From Eggerthellaceae bacterium UBA3686 (GTDB lineage: Bacteria; Actinomycetota; Coriobacteriia; Coriobacteriales; Eggerthellaceae): 64,000 bases of DNA. Both the position numbers and the translations under genes were made by a program. Below, in pieces: positions 34,177-41,867 of the stretch. The notes under the pieces are model-generated. The model was not told where the DNA came from, searched no databases, and saw only the letters and a list, made by a program, of their open reading frames with translations. The DNA lies in assembly GCA_002371495.1 (NCBI GenBank), contig DFIX01000005.1:47535-111534 (forward strand). The letters run 5' to 3'. Position 1 is the first letter of the stretch. Each line of letters begins with the position of its first letter.

Positions 34177-34384
34177 GCTCCTGCGGTGCAGGCACCCTTA
34201 CTGTTCAGACCTCAAAAGCCCAGGTCGGCGACTTGACGCATAGCTGTTTGCGCAGCTACTAACTTCTCATTTCCGCAAAACGCGAAGAGTCGTAAGCCTA
34301 GCATCCCCGTCGTCAACCTGGGCGGACGACCAAGAGGCCAGCGTGAACAGCAAACAGCCAACCTATGCCCGAGCCAAGCACATG

Positions 34385-36226
34385 CTAGCTCGTGCTGGCG
34401 AAGTTTAGCTGGTAATAGACAAGGTTCTGGAAATCATCATGCACGCTTTTACTAACCTCTTCCCTTGCCGCTCGAACCTCGCCGTCCGCTTCCTCGGTCG
34501 AAATAAAGGCAGGGTCTTCACTCAGGTAGATGTCGTCTAGGACGCTCAAGATTTCTTCCTGTTGCCTGCGAGGCACGCCAACAAACCGAAAGGCCGCCCT
34601 GCTTCCGTTCGTCATAAAGCGCTTGAAATCAAAGCCATCGATATAAGGCACATACGCCGCACAATGCCCGAACGATCCCTTCGCAAAAAAATCGGTGCTC
34701 TGAATAGGGTTTCCGTAAAGCGAGATGGTTTTCCAATCTCGCTGGGTCGGCAACGGGCTCACGTCTTTGACGTTGTTGCGCTCAAGCAAAAGGGTGCAAC
34801 TCGATCCGGTCTTCTCAAGCGCAAAATCCGACAGGACGCTGATATCAGACACCTGGTTATCACCCAAATCGAGGATGCGGAGCATCCCAACGCTTCCCGC
34901 CAAACCCGATATATCGGTCACCGAATTGTTGGATAGCAGTGCGGACTCAAGATCCGGCTTGTCTCCGAGACCCTTGAGGTTCTGAATGGCATTATCGTTA
35001 GCAACGAGGTAACGCAAATCATGGTTGTTTTCGAGTGGCTGAAGCGAGCTAATGCGGTTATCGGAAACGTCGAGTGCAACCAACGATGAGCACGCTGCAA
35101 GTTCAGCGATGTCAGCTATGTCGTTCGAGGCTACGTCAAGCATTCTGAGTTGCGTCAACTTCTCGCAGAAATCGATATTCGTAAGCTTGTTGCCTGAAAG
35201 CACAAGCTCGTCCAGATTGGTAAGGTTTCCAAGGCAGCGTGCGCCCGCATCGTCGATTTCGTTATCGGAAACATCGAGCTTTCGCAGCGAGGACATGTTT
35301 TGCAATGGGCCGAGGTCGGTTACGTTGTTATTTGCGAGATTGAGGGAAAACAAATCGCATTTCGAGAGCGGCGAAAGGTCTGACACTTGGTTTTCCTGCA
35401 AATCAAGTTTGAAAAACTCCGTTACGTTTTGCAAGCCATCGATGCTCGTCAAGGAATTCTTCGCAACTCTCAGATCGGAAATCTCGGGACAATCGCGGAC
35501 CCACGAGAGAGTCTCGAGGTTACATGCGCTCAACTCGACGTGCAGCAGATTCGCGCACTTCGAAAGCGGCTCGTATTTTTCTCCCGAAAGGTCTACACCA
35601 TCAAACCTGATGAATCTGACTTTTGGGCACGATTCCAGAAACTCGATATTCGGAATGCCCGTCCCCGGCTTTAGCACAATCGATTCCAATGCGGGAAAAT
35701 GCCGGAGGAAGTCGCTTGACCCCGTGAAGTTCACGTCCTCGAATGTAAGCCTCGTCACATGGGGAAATTCGACGGACATCAGCTCGTCTCCGTTAAAGCT
35801 ATCAATTTCTTCAATAGTGAGATCTTTAATGTGCCCGTTAGCCGCAAGCGGTGCCAGCGACGAATATCCATCACACCCCGTAAGCCAGAGGCTGCTTATG
35901 TGATCTATCTGGGCTATACGTTCGATGCTCGCATCATCAACCTGGCAAGTTTCGAGATGCAAGGTCTCGGTCTTTTCGTCGTTTGCGATTTTTTCAAGCA
36001 CATCGGCGCTTAGACTGATGCCAGAGACCGTCGAAAAATCGCTACCGTGTCTATAGTTGTTTTCGCTCGCTTCGTTGGCAAGAAAAAAAATCAGGAATAT
36101 ACACCCAAGAAAGGCGGCGACTCTGTAGAAGTTCAAAATCGGAGGATTAGGGAATAGGTATTTGCGAGCCCTTCTTTTTTTCTGTATGGACACTCTGATT
36201 TGCTTGTAGCGTTCTTTGAAGCTCAT
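34385..36226 (-). CDS. Membrane-anchored leucine-rich repeat protein (internalin-like)
   Basis: 613 aa. A short basic cytoplasmic N-terminus (KKRRARKY) precedes one TM segment (about 36-56), then at least 14 LRR_4-type units of 20-23 residues (e.g. LSPLSKCDLFSLNLANNNV, LDVSDNEIDD) and an acidic C-terminal helix. It would display the LRR domain outside as a signal-anchored protein. ATG 36226 is preferred because AAGGA lies about 10 nt upstream. Base composition is visibly lower in GC than flanking genes, suggesting transfer. No function beyond binding can be stated. Confidence 0.8.
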   Translation of the reverse strand: MSFKERYKQIRVSIQKKRRARKYLFPNPPILNFYRVAAFLGCIFLIFFLANEASENNYRHGSDFSTVSGISLSADVLEKIANDEKTETLHLETCQVDDASIERIAQIDHISSLWLTGCDGYSSLAPLAANGHIKDLTIEEIDSFNGDELMSVEFPHVTRLTFEDVNFTGSSDFLRHFPALESIVLKPGTGIPNIEFLESCPKVRFIRFDGVDLSGEKYEPLSKCANLLHVELSACNLETLSWVRDCPEISDLRVAKNSLTSIDGLQNVTEFFKLDLQENQVSDLSPLSKCDLFSLNLANNNVTDLGPLQNMSSLRKLDVSDNEIDDAGARCLGNLTNLDELVLSGNKLTNIDFCEKLTQLRMLDVASNDIADIAELAACSSLVALDVSDNRISSLQPLENNHDLRYLVANDNAIQNLKGLGDKPDLESALLSNNSVTDISGLAGSVGMLRILDLGDNQVSDISVLSDFALEKTGSSCTLLLERNNVKDVSPLPTQRDWKTISLYGNPIQSTDFFAKGSFGHCAAYVPYIDGFDFKRFMTNGSRAAFRFVGVPRRQQEEILSVLDDIYLSEDPAFISTEEADGEVRAAREEVSKSVHDDFQNLVYYQLNFASTS

Positions 36227-36329
36227 ATGCTGCTTATCCTTAGTCATGGCAAGCATCCATCCAGTCAAAATAGGCAAAGAAAGAGGTCGTTTCCCTTTTA
36301 CCATTATAGGGAAAATTAGCCCGAATTAT

Positions 36330-36406
36330 CAGTGCCCCGTAGCCTGGAAGACCTCGTCGCGGAAGGCGAGGCGCTGCTATGCGTGGGCTCTTCTTCCGCC
36401 AGCTAA
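36330..36406 (+). pseudogene. 3' remnant of a kinase-TIR-propeller gene
   Basis: Reads SLEDLVAEGEALLCVGSSSAS-stop, matching the last residues of the 23169-27677 product (EDLVAEGESLLSKGSSS) and followed by the same 53-bp leader. The upstream body is absent. A second kinase gene once ended here. Confidence 0.8.
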
Positions 36407-36419
36407 GCGCCTGGGCGCC

Positions 36420-36472
36420 CCGCATTGCGAAAACAGTGCGCGGGAATTTCCGTGTCACTATATGGCTGCAAG
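36420..36472 (+). promoter_or_regulatory. Conserved leader L2 upstream of the GroEL-like gene
   Basis: Near-copy of the leader at 27692-27744 (GCGCGGGAATTTCCGTGTCA then CTATATGGCTGCAAG). Lies 40 bp upstream of the ATG at 36512. Confidence 0.65.
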
Positions 36473-36511
36473 ATTCTGCTGGCCAAAGCAAAAAGAAAGG
36501 TTGTGAATGGC

Positions 36512-37084
36512 ATGAAGGTCTACCAATTCAACAGGGGTTATGTTTCTCCCCAGTTCGCAGGCAGCGCACCTGATGGTGTCATCGAATACGAGTACCCCAC
36601 TTTTCTCATAACCGATGCCGCGCTCTATGATGCCGAAGAGCTCGCAGTGATGCTGGAAGCATTCTGGGAGGCTGCCGACCCATCTTGCGCGCCCATTGTC
36701 GTAATCGCAAAGACCTTCGGCGCGCAAGCCCTTGCATACCTCGAAAGCAAGAACGCAGAGGGTTTTCCGGCCTGCGCCATCAATGCTCCTGGATACGGCG
36801 ATCGCCGCAAGGAGTTGCTCAAAGACATAGCCGCAGTGACCGGCGGCTTCGTATGCGAAGCGACCGGACCTGTTGGGGACCGCATGATTCCCGCCGAGAT
36901 GGGCCATGCGGATGCCGTCAAGATTAGCGCTGAGTCGACCTGTATCTACGGCGGCACCGTGCTGATCAAAATCGTCGAGCAGCGCATGGCCCAGATACGG
37001 CACGAGATCGAGACGACCCAGTCGGACTTCGACCGAGAGAAGCTCCAAGAACGGCTGGATGCGCTCATGGGAGCGTGTTCGTAG
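36512..37084 (+). CDS. Stand-alone GroEL apical-domain protein (minichaperone-like)
   Basis: 190 aa. It aligns with GroEL residues about 198-390: QFNRGYVSP (GroEL QFDRGYLSP), APGYGDRRKELLKDIAAVTGG (GroEL [21 protein letters not shown]) and the intermediate-domain helix AQIRHEIETTQSDFDREKLQERL. The ATP-binding equatorial domain is wholly absent, so it cannot run the chaperonin cycle; isolated apical domains are known to bind unfolded chains. It is intact, with ATG 36512 and GAAAGG upstream. It follows a broken kinase gene end and the L2 leader, so the usual neighbour seems to be the kinase-TIR gene. A 3' remnant of a second copy lies at 28765-28827. Confidence 0.88.
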   Translation: MKVYQFNRGYVSPQFAGSAPDGVIEYEYPTFLITDAALYDAEELAVMLEAFWEAADPSCAPIVVIAKTFGAQALAYLESKNAEGFPACAINAPGYGDRRKELLKDIAAVTGGFVCEATGPVGDRMIPAEMGHADAVKISAESTCIYGGTVLIKIVEQRMAQIRHEIETTQSDFDREKLQERLDALMGACS

Positions 37085-37374
37085 GGAACTACCCTCGCGA
37101 ACAGAGACGTCGGTGATGCGTTTTCGCGCGTCACCGACGAAGCGTGCATCACCCGTGGCGCCTGAAACAGTGGCTGCAGGATCGCTCACGTATGCCGCCA
37201 CCAGGCCTTTCGCTGCCAATATATACAGGGATGGTTGACGGCGCAGGCTAGGTGCATAAAGGGGCAGTACCTTTGGTTTCCGGTTTGCCTGCATCTCGAA
37301 AACAGCGGCGCGACAATCTCATGGCATCATCCAACCAACGAAAGAAAGCAAGACCACGTTTGAAAGGAAAAGCC

Positions 37375-38877
37375 ATGAACGGAAACGCAAGCAAGATGAT
37401 CACAGCACTGCGCAGCGCATTGGCGATGCTCGTGCTCGCCGCAATCGTCGCCGGCGTCGCGATAGCCGGCCCCTGCGCGCGCGAGGCGCATGCCGTATCG
37501 CTTACGGCTGGTTCAATCAAGGCCGCCTCGCTCGCGGTTACGCCGACCTACAATCCGGCGCAAGGCGACTACTGCATCGGGGCCTACGGGACGAGCAAGG
37601 TGCTCGATGTGCAAAGCGGCTCTCTGGCCGACAAGGGCAACATCTGGATCTACAGCGCCAACGACACGGCAGCTCAGCGCTTCGTCATAACCAAGGTTTC
37701 GGGGAAGTGGCACCAGATTGTCAACAAGAACTCCGGCAAAGCGCTTTCCGTTGCGGGAGGCAAGAAGGCCGACAACGTCAACATCTGGCAGTACAAGAAC
37801 AACAAGGCAAGTTCGCAGCTCTGGTGCTTCCACAACGTCAAGGGCTACACGGTCATCGAAAACAAACTCGGGTATGTCCTAAACGTCGACGGAAGCATCT
37901 CGAAAGACAAGACGAACGTCACCCAGAAAACCTATTCTGGCGGCAATGAGCAAAAGTGGAAGCTGATAAAGAAGAACGATGCAGCCGTCAAGATCGATGC
38001 GAACAAAGTGCAGCTGGTTTCCGCGCTGGGCAGCAACAAAGTCATCGACATGTGCGATGGTAACCTCGAAAACGGCGGCAACGTGCAGGTTTGGTCGAAT
38101 GGGAGCTCTACGAACCAGAAGCTCGTCCTAAGCCCCGCTTCCGGATACTACTACACGCTGAAATTTGGGGTTTCCAACAAGGTCATGGACGTGAAGAGCG
38201 CAAGCACGGCTGAGGGCGCCAATGTCCAGCAGTATGTATCAAACGGGTCTAACGCCCAACAGTGGAAGTTCATCCCGTGCGGCAACGGATGTTATTACGT
38301 GCAGTCGAAGCTGGGCAAGTACCTGACCTTGGCTGGCAGCTCGGCGAACAACGGGACCAACGTGTGCCTGCTCAGTAAGCTCAGCACGAACCAGGGCCGC
38401 CAACAGTGGAAGCTCGTCAAAACGACGCTGGGCGCCAGCACGTACTACAACAAGATGATCAAGTTCATCAAAGATGCGAATTGGAAGAACCGTATTGGCT
38501 GGGGTTTCAACCAGCGGCCGAAGCTCGCCCCGGGCGCAGATGTTAAAGGATGCGCAGCGTACTGCTACGATTGGGTCAAGTACATGTACGGCCACAACGA
38601 CCTGACCGCGGGCGCCAAGAAATCCACCACCGCCAACGGCATCAAGACCGGCTCCATCGTCCACTGGAAATACAGCGAAAGCAACCAGCACTGGTTCGTG
38701 GTGGTGTCCAGGAACGGCAACAAGATCCACTCGATCGAGGGCAATGCCGACGGCAAAACGAGGGATAGCACCACGGCCTACAAGATCAAGAACGGCGTCC
38801 TGTACAACGGCGACAAGGCCATCGACAACAAGCACCTCTACGTCTACACCCACGGTGACCATTGCAAAATGCAGTAA
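37375..38877 (+). CDS. Secreted ricin-lectin protein with C-terminal cysteine-peptidase-like domain
   Basis: 500 aa. Signal peptide about 1-40 (MLVLAAIVAGVAIAG...). Two ricin-type beta-trefoil regions cover about 55-195 and 215-350, with repeated QxW-type motifs (SSQLWCF, EQKWKLI, AQQWKFI, RQQWKLV). The C-terminal 140 residues contain CAAYCYDWVKYMY and later HWFVVVSRNG, the Cys/His arrangement of NlpC/P60- or CHAP-like peptidases. Likely a secreted carbohydrate-binding hydrolase acting on peptidoglycan or host glycans. ATG 37375 has AAAGGA upstream. A terminator-like hairpin follows. Confidence 0.8.
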   Translation: MNGNASKMITALRSALAMLVLAAIVAGVAIAGPCAREAHAVSLTAGSIKAASLAVTPTYNPAQGDYCIGAYGTSKVLDVQSGSLADKGNIWIYSANDTAAQRFVITKVSGKWHQIVNKNSGKALSVAGGKKADNVNIWQYKNNKASSQLWCFHNVKGYTVIENKLGYVLNVDGSISKDKTNVTQKTYSGGNEQKWKLIKKNDAAVKIDANKVQLVSALGSNKVIDMCDGNLENGGNVQVWSNGSSTNQKLVLSPASGYYYTLKFGVSNKVMDVKSASTAEGANVQQYVSNGSNAQQWKFIPCGNGCYYVQSKLGKYLTLAGSSANNGTNVCLLSKLSTNQGRQQWKLVKTTLGASTYYNKMIKFIKDANWKNRIGWGFNQRPKLAPGADVKGCAAYCYDWVKYMYGHNDLTAGAKKSTTANGIKTGSIVHWKYSESNQHWFVVVSRNGNKIHSIEGNADGKTRDSTTAYKIKNGVLYNGDKAIDNKHLYVYTHGDHCKMQ

Positions 38878-38897
38878 TCCTCGCGCGCAGAGAGCGA

Positions 38898-38930
38898 ACG
38901 AGTCGCAGGCTAGCCCTGCGACTCGTTTCG
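38898..38930 (+). terminator. Terminator-like hairpin after the lectin-peptidase gene
   Basis: 12-bp perfect stem ACGAGTCGCAGG/CCTGCGACTCGT with a 5-nt loop, followed by a short TTT. Begins 21 bp after the stop. Confidence 0.65.
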
Positions 38931-39042
38931 AGAACCGCGGGGCTTTTAATGGGGCTAGCGTCTGGATTCTCGCCCAGGATGTCAGCTTCGTGCTGGCATC
39001 GTTTACGTGCACTGTATTTTGTATTCGCATTGGAGGTAAAGA

Positions 39043-39057
39043 ATAGACATAGTCTAT
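39043..39057. promoter_or_regulatory. Operator-like palindrome, site 5 (ATAGACATAGTCTAT)
   Basis: Perfect 6-bp arms ATAGAC/GTCTAT around ATA. Lies about 80 bp upstream of the ArsM-like gene at 39136. Same motif family as 12796-12820. Confidence 0.6.
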
Positions 39058-39135
39058 TACTTGGCTTATTCTGTTTCTGACCGAACCGTATGAAAAGACT
39101 ACGAGATATGCGGCTAAGAACGATAGGGAGGAAAC

Positions 39136-40230
39136 ATGGATTACAAGGCTTGGTACACGATGGACGTCGAGCCGGTCGACTACTACGCGCAGGTTGCCGC
39201 GGCCGCGCCGCGCGACCCGCAGGCGACGGCGCGCACGCGCGATGCCGATGGCACGATCCCGGGCGAGGCCCAGGGCAAGCTCTTCAACATCTCGGCCGAG
39301 ATCAAGAACTGGTTCCACGAGTTCGGAGCTCCCATGCCGCCGCTTATGGAAGGCTGCACGGTCCTCGATTTGTGCTGCGGGTCGGGCCGCGACACGTATT
39401 TGGCCGCCCAGCTCGTCGGCCCCGAGGGCAAGGTCATCGGCCTTGAGCCCAACGCCGAGCGCCTGGCTATCGCGCAGAAGTACTTCGACCAGGAGATCAA
39501 GCAGTTCGGCTACGACGAGCCCAACGTCGAGCTCATGGTCGGCGTGCCCGAGGACCTTTCGGCCATCGCAGACGGCAGCATCGACATCGTCATCTCGAAC
39601 TGCACCTTCAACCTTTCGCCCGACAAAGAGGCTTACGTTCGCGAGGTCTTCCGCGTGCTGAAGCAAGACGGCGAGTGGTATTTCACCGACGTGTTCACTG
39701 GCCGCCGCGTGCCGCAAGAGCTGGCCAAGGATGTCGCCAATCGCGCCGACCGTTTGGCGGGCGCTATGTACGTGGGCGATTTCCGCCGCCTGGTGCAGGC
39801 CAACGGCTTCAACGACCCGCGCTACCTCATGAACTGGAAGACCCCGCTTTCCGATGCAGAGCGCGCGAAGTACGGCGCCGTGGAGTTCGCCACGCTGACC
39901 GTGCGCGTGCTGAAGTCGACCTGGACCGAGGACGTCTGCGAATCCTACGGCGAGACGGTCACTTACGACGGCTCGCTGCCCGACTACCCCGAGTTCTTCC
40001 TGTTCGAGCACAACATCAAGTTCCCGACCGGCAAGGACTGCGTGGTCTGCGGCAACGTATCGGGCCTGGCGAACCACAGCCGCTACTCCAAGGTCTTCAA
40101 GGTCGTGGGCGACCGTACGACGCACGTGGGCGACACGCATCACGCCTTCGACGCGCTCGTCGTCAACGCCCCCGAATTCACCGGCGTGCGCGATGAGGAC
40201 GACCAGCCCATCCAGGCCAGCTGCTGCTAG
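39136..40230 (+). CDS. Divergent ArsM-like SAM methyltransferase
   Basis: 364 aa class I methyltransferase closely related to the N-terminal half of the 41868-43934 fusion: CTVLDLCCGSGRDTYLAAQLVG at about 74-95 and ISNCTFNLSP (Cys156). Of the three arsenic-binding cysteines in ArsM, only Cys156 remains; the first is replaced (EFGAPMPP where the fusion has YGCGSPIPP) and the third is lost (RADRLAGAMY versus GECLSGAMY). Extra cysteines occur at 74, 80, 81 and a C-terminal SCC. It may have a different acceptor or act with the fusion protein. GGAGG precedes the ATG. An operator-like palindrome lies 80 bp upstream. Confidence 0.78.
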   Translation: MDYKAWYTMDVEPVDYYAQVAAAAPRDPQATARTRDADGTIPGEAQGKLFNISAEIKNWFHEFGAPMPPLMEGCTVLDLCCGSGRDTYLAAQLVGPEGKVIGLEPNAERLAIAQKYFDQEIKQFGYDEPNVELMVGVPEDLSAIADGSIDIVISNCTFNLSPDKEAYVREVFRVLKQDGEWYFTDVFTGRRVPQELAKDVANRADRLAGAMYVGDFRRLVQANGFNDPRYLMNWKTPLSDAERAKYGAVEFATLTVRVLKSTWTEDVCESYGETVTYDGSLPDYPEFFLFEHNIKFPTGKDCVVCGNVSGLANHSRYSKVFKVVGDRTTHVGDTHHAFDALVVNAPEFTGVRDEDDQPIQASCC

Positions 40231-40244
40231 AAGGTGGCTCAGCC

Positions 40245-40301
40245 AAGCCAAGCCGATCTGTGCGTCCCGCAAATCTGCTCATGGGGGCGCGCGCATCGGC
40301 C
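40245..40301. repeat. Possible degenerate covarying-arm element
   Basis: GCCAAGCCGATCTGTGCG followed by CGCGCGCATCGGC resembles the two ends of the palindromic element family with the core deleted. Weak. Confidence 0.3.
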
Positions 40302-40310
40302 GATCCCGCC

Positions 40311-40421
40311 GCGCCTCCGTTGGCGGGGGCGCGCTTCGGCTTGGCTTCGGCTAAGCTTAAGAAATTTACAGGAACAGTGCCTGCAGAATCGCCGAAGTCA
40401 CGCCCCCGCCAACGGAGGCGC
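40311..40421 (+). repeat. Covarying-arm palindromic element, copy B
   Basis: Left arm GCGCCTCCGTTGGCGGGGGC (40311-40330) pairs with GCCCCCGCCAACGGAGGCGC-like right arm ending at 40421; the adjacent CTTCGGC/GCCGAAG also pair. Core GGCTTCGGCTAAGC...CTGCAGAATCGCC. Copy C lies 75 bp away in the opposite orientation; the two fill most of the 40231-40675 gap. Confidence 0.88.
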
Positions 40422-40496
40422 TACGAGAATCCAATGGCAAGGGTCGGCTTGGGCCATGTGTGTCGAACCGATTGTTCTTGCCATCTGGATTAGCTA

Positions 40497-40607
40497 GCGA
40501 AACTGCAGGTGGGAACGTGACATCGGCGATTCTGCAGGCACTTACTTTAAAATCATGCTAATGTTAGCCGAAGCCAAGCCGATGCGCGTTCCCACCTGCG
40601 GTTTCGC
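40497..40607 (-). repeat. Covarying-arm palindromic element, copy C
   Basis: Arms GCGAAACTGCAGGTGGGAAC (40497-40516) and CGTTCCCACCTGCGGTTTCGC (40587-40607) pair with one mismatch; inner CATCGGC/GCCGATG pair. Core on the minus strand. Confidence 0.88.
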
Positions 40608-40675
40608 GGGACGAATGCACTAACTTGGCCAACGCTGGAATCGCCTTTGGGCGAATAGACAATAGGAGCAAGCAT

Positions 40676-41863
40676 ATGCCTTACGATTCTTTCTCGACGT
40701 ACGGGGGTGCGGGGGCTGCGCACGAGGATACCGGCCAGACCAAGGCGGCCAGCCGTCGCGTGGCCGAGAACGCACCCGAGCGCATCCGCTTCATGGTGGT
40801 AAGCGGCTTTTTGGGTGCGGGCAAGACCACGACCATGATCGCGCTCGGCGAGTACATGGACAAAAACTACGGCAAGATCGGCATCATTGCGAATGACCTG
40901 GGCGCTAACCTGGTCGATACCAACCTGACGCAGACGAGCGGCTGCACGGTCGAGGAGATCGCGTCGGGTTGCATCTGCTACCAGATGGACAACACCATCG
41001 ACAAGATCCGCCGCCTGAAGGACCGCGACGGCTGCATCTTCGTCATGTCCGACATCCCAGGCTGCGGCGTGGGCGCGCTCGATCACACCTATCATCGCCT
41101 GGCCGACGACTGCGCCGACTGGATCACGCTTTCGCCCTTCATGGTCGTCGTCGACCCCGAGCGTTTGCGCATGCTTCTGCCCGAAAAAGCCGACATCAAC
41201 CTTCCCGAAGAGCTCGTGTACCTGATGAAGCTGCAGCTTGAAGAGGCCGATCTCGTGGTGCTGAACAAAACCGACCTGCTGACGCAGGAGGAGATCGACC
41301 GCGACGTGGACTTTTTGAAGGAAGCGTGTCCTGATGTGCCGGTCATGGCGATCTCTGCGCTCAAGAAGACGGGCATCGCCGAGCTGGCTGAGTTCATCAC
41401 GACGCACGAGAGCGCGCTCAAGAACTTCAGCGTGCGTGACGACGAGAAGTTCGCCGAAGCCGAGACGAAGCTCACCTGGTACAACCGTCGCATGTTCTTC
41501 AAGACGCTCGACGGTTCGAAGATCGACTGTAACGCGGTCATCGACGACATCATCGAGGGCATCCGCATGGGGCTGATCGAGAAGAAGCGCAACGTCCCGC
41601 ACCTGAAGACGTTCGCGACAGCTGGTGCCGGCGACTTCAACAAGTGCTCGCTCATCGGCGTCGATTACGATATCGAGCATACCCAGCCGTTCATCCGCGA
41701 TCACAAGAAGATGTCGATGATCGTCAACGCGCGCGCCGTGTGCGAGTCGCGCCCGCTCGCGCGCTTGGTCGACGACGCCATCGACGATGTGTGCGACAAG
41801 TACGGGCTTGACGTGCAGGTGTTCTTTACGGAATGTTTTGGAATGGGCGACGAAGGCCGATAG
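40676..41863 (+). CDS. COG0523 (CobW/G3E) GTPase
   Basis: 395 aa. Walker A GFLGAGKTT near 48-56, a GCICYQ motif near 100 where COG0523 proteins have the metal-binding GCxCC (one Cys replaced by Tyr), and guanine-specificity NKTD near 199. COG0523 proteins are GTP-driven metallochaperones. The C-terminal CobW domain is short or divergent. ATG 40676 has AGGAGC upstream. The fused ArsM-ArsS gene starts 4 bp after its stop, so this GTPase probably serves that enzyme (metal or cofactor delivery); which metal is not shown. Confidence 0.85.
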   Translation: MPYDSFSTYGGAGAAHEDTGQTKAASRRVAENAPERIRFMVVSGFLGAGKTTTMIALGEYMDKNYGKIGIIANDLGANLVDTNLTQTSGCTVEEIASGCICYQMDNTIDKIRRLKDRDGCIFVMSDIPGCGVGALDHTYHRLADDCADWITLSPFMVVVDPERLRMLLPEKADINLPEELVYLMKLQLEEADLVVLNKTDLLTQEEIDRDVDFLKEACPDVPVMAISALKKTGIAELAEFITTHESALKNFSVRDDEKFAEAETKLTWYNRRMFFKTLDGSKIDCNAVIDDIIEGIRMGLIEKKRNVPHLKTFATAGAGDFNKCSLIGVDYDIEHTQPFIRDHKKMSMIVNARAVCESRPLARLVDDAIDDVCDKYGLDVQVFFTECFGMGDEGR

Positions 41864-41867
41864 GGAT

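Noticed and set aside
38239..40272. 677-aa minus-strand open frame
   Set aside because: It runs antisense across the lectin-peptidase gene, an intergenic region and the methyltransferase gene, both with clear domains on the plus strand.
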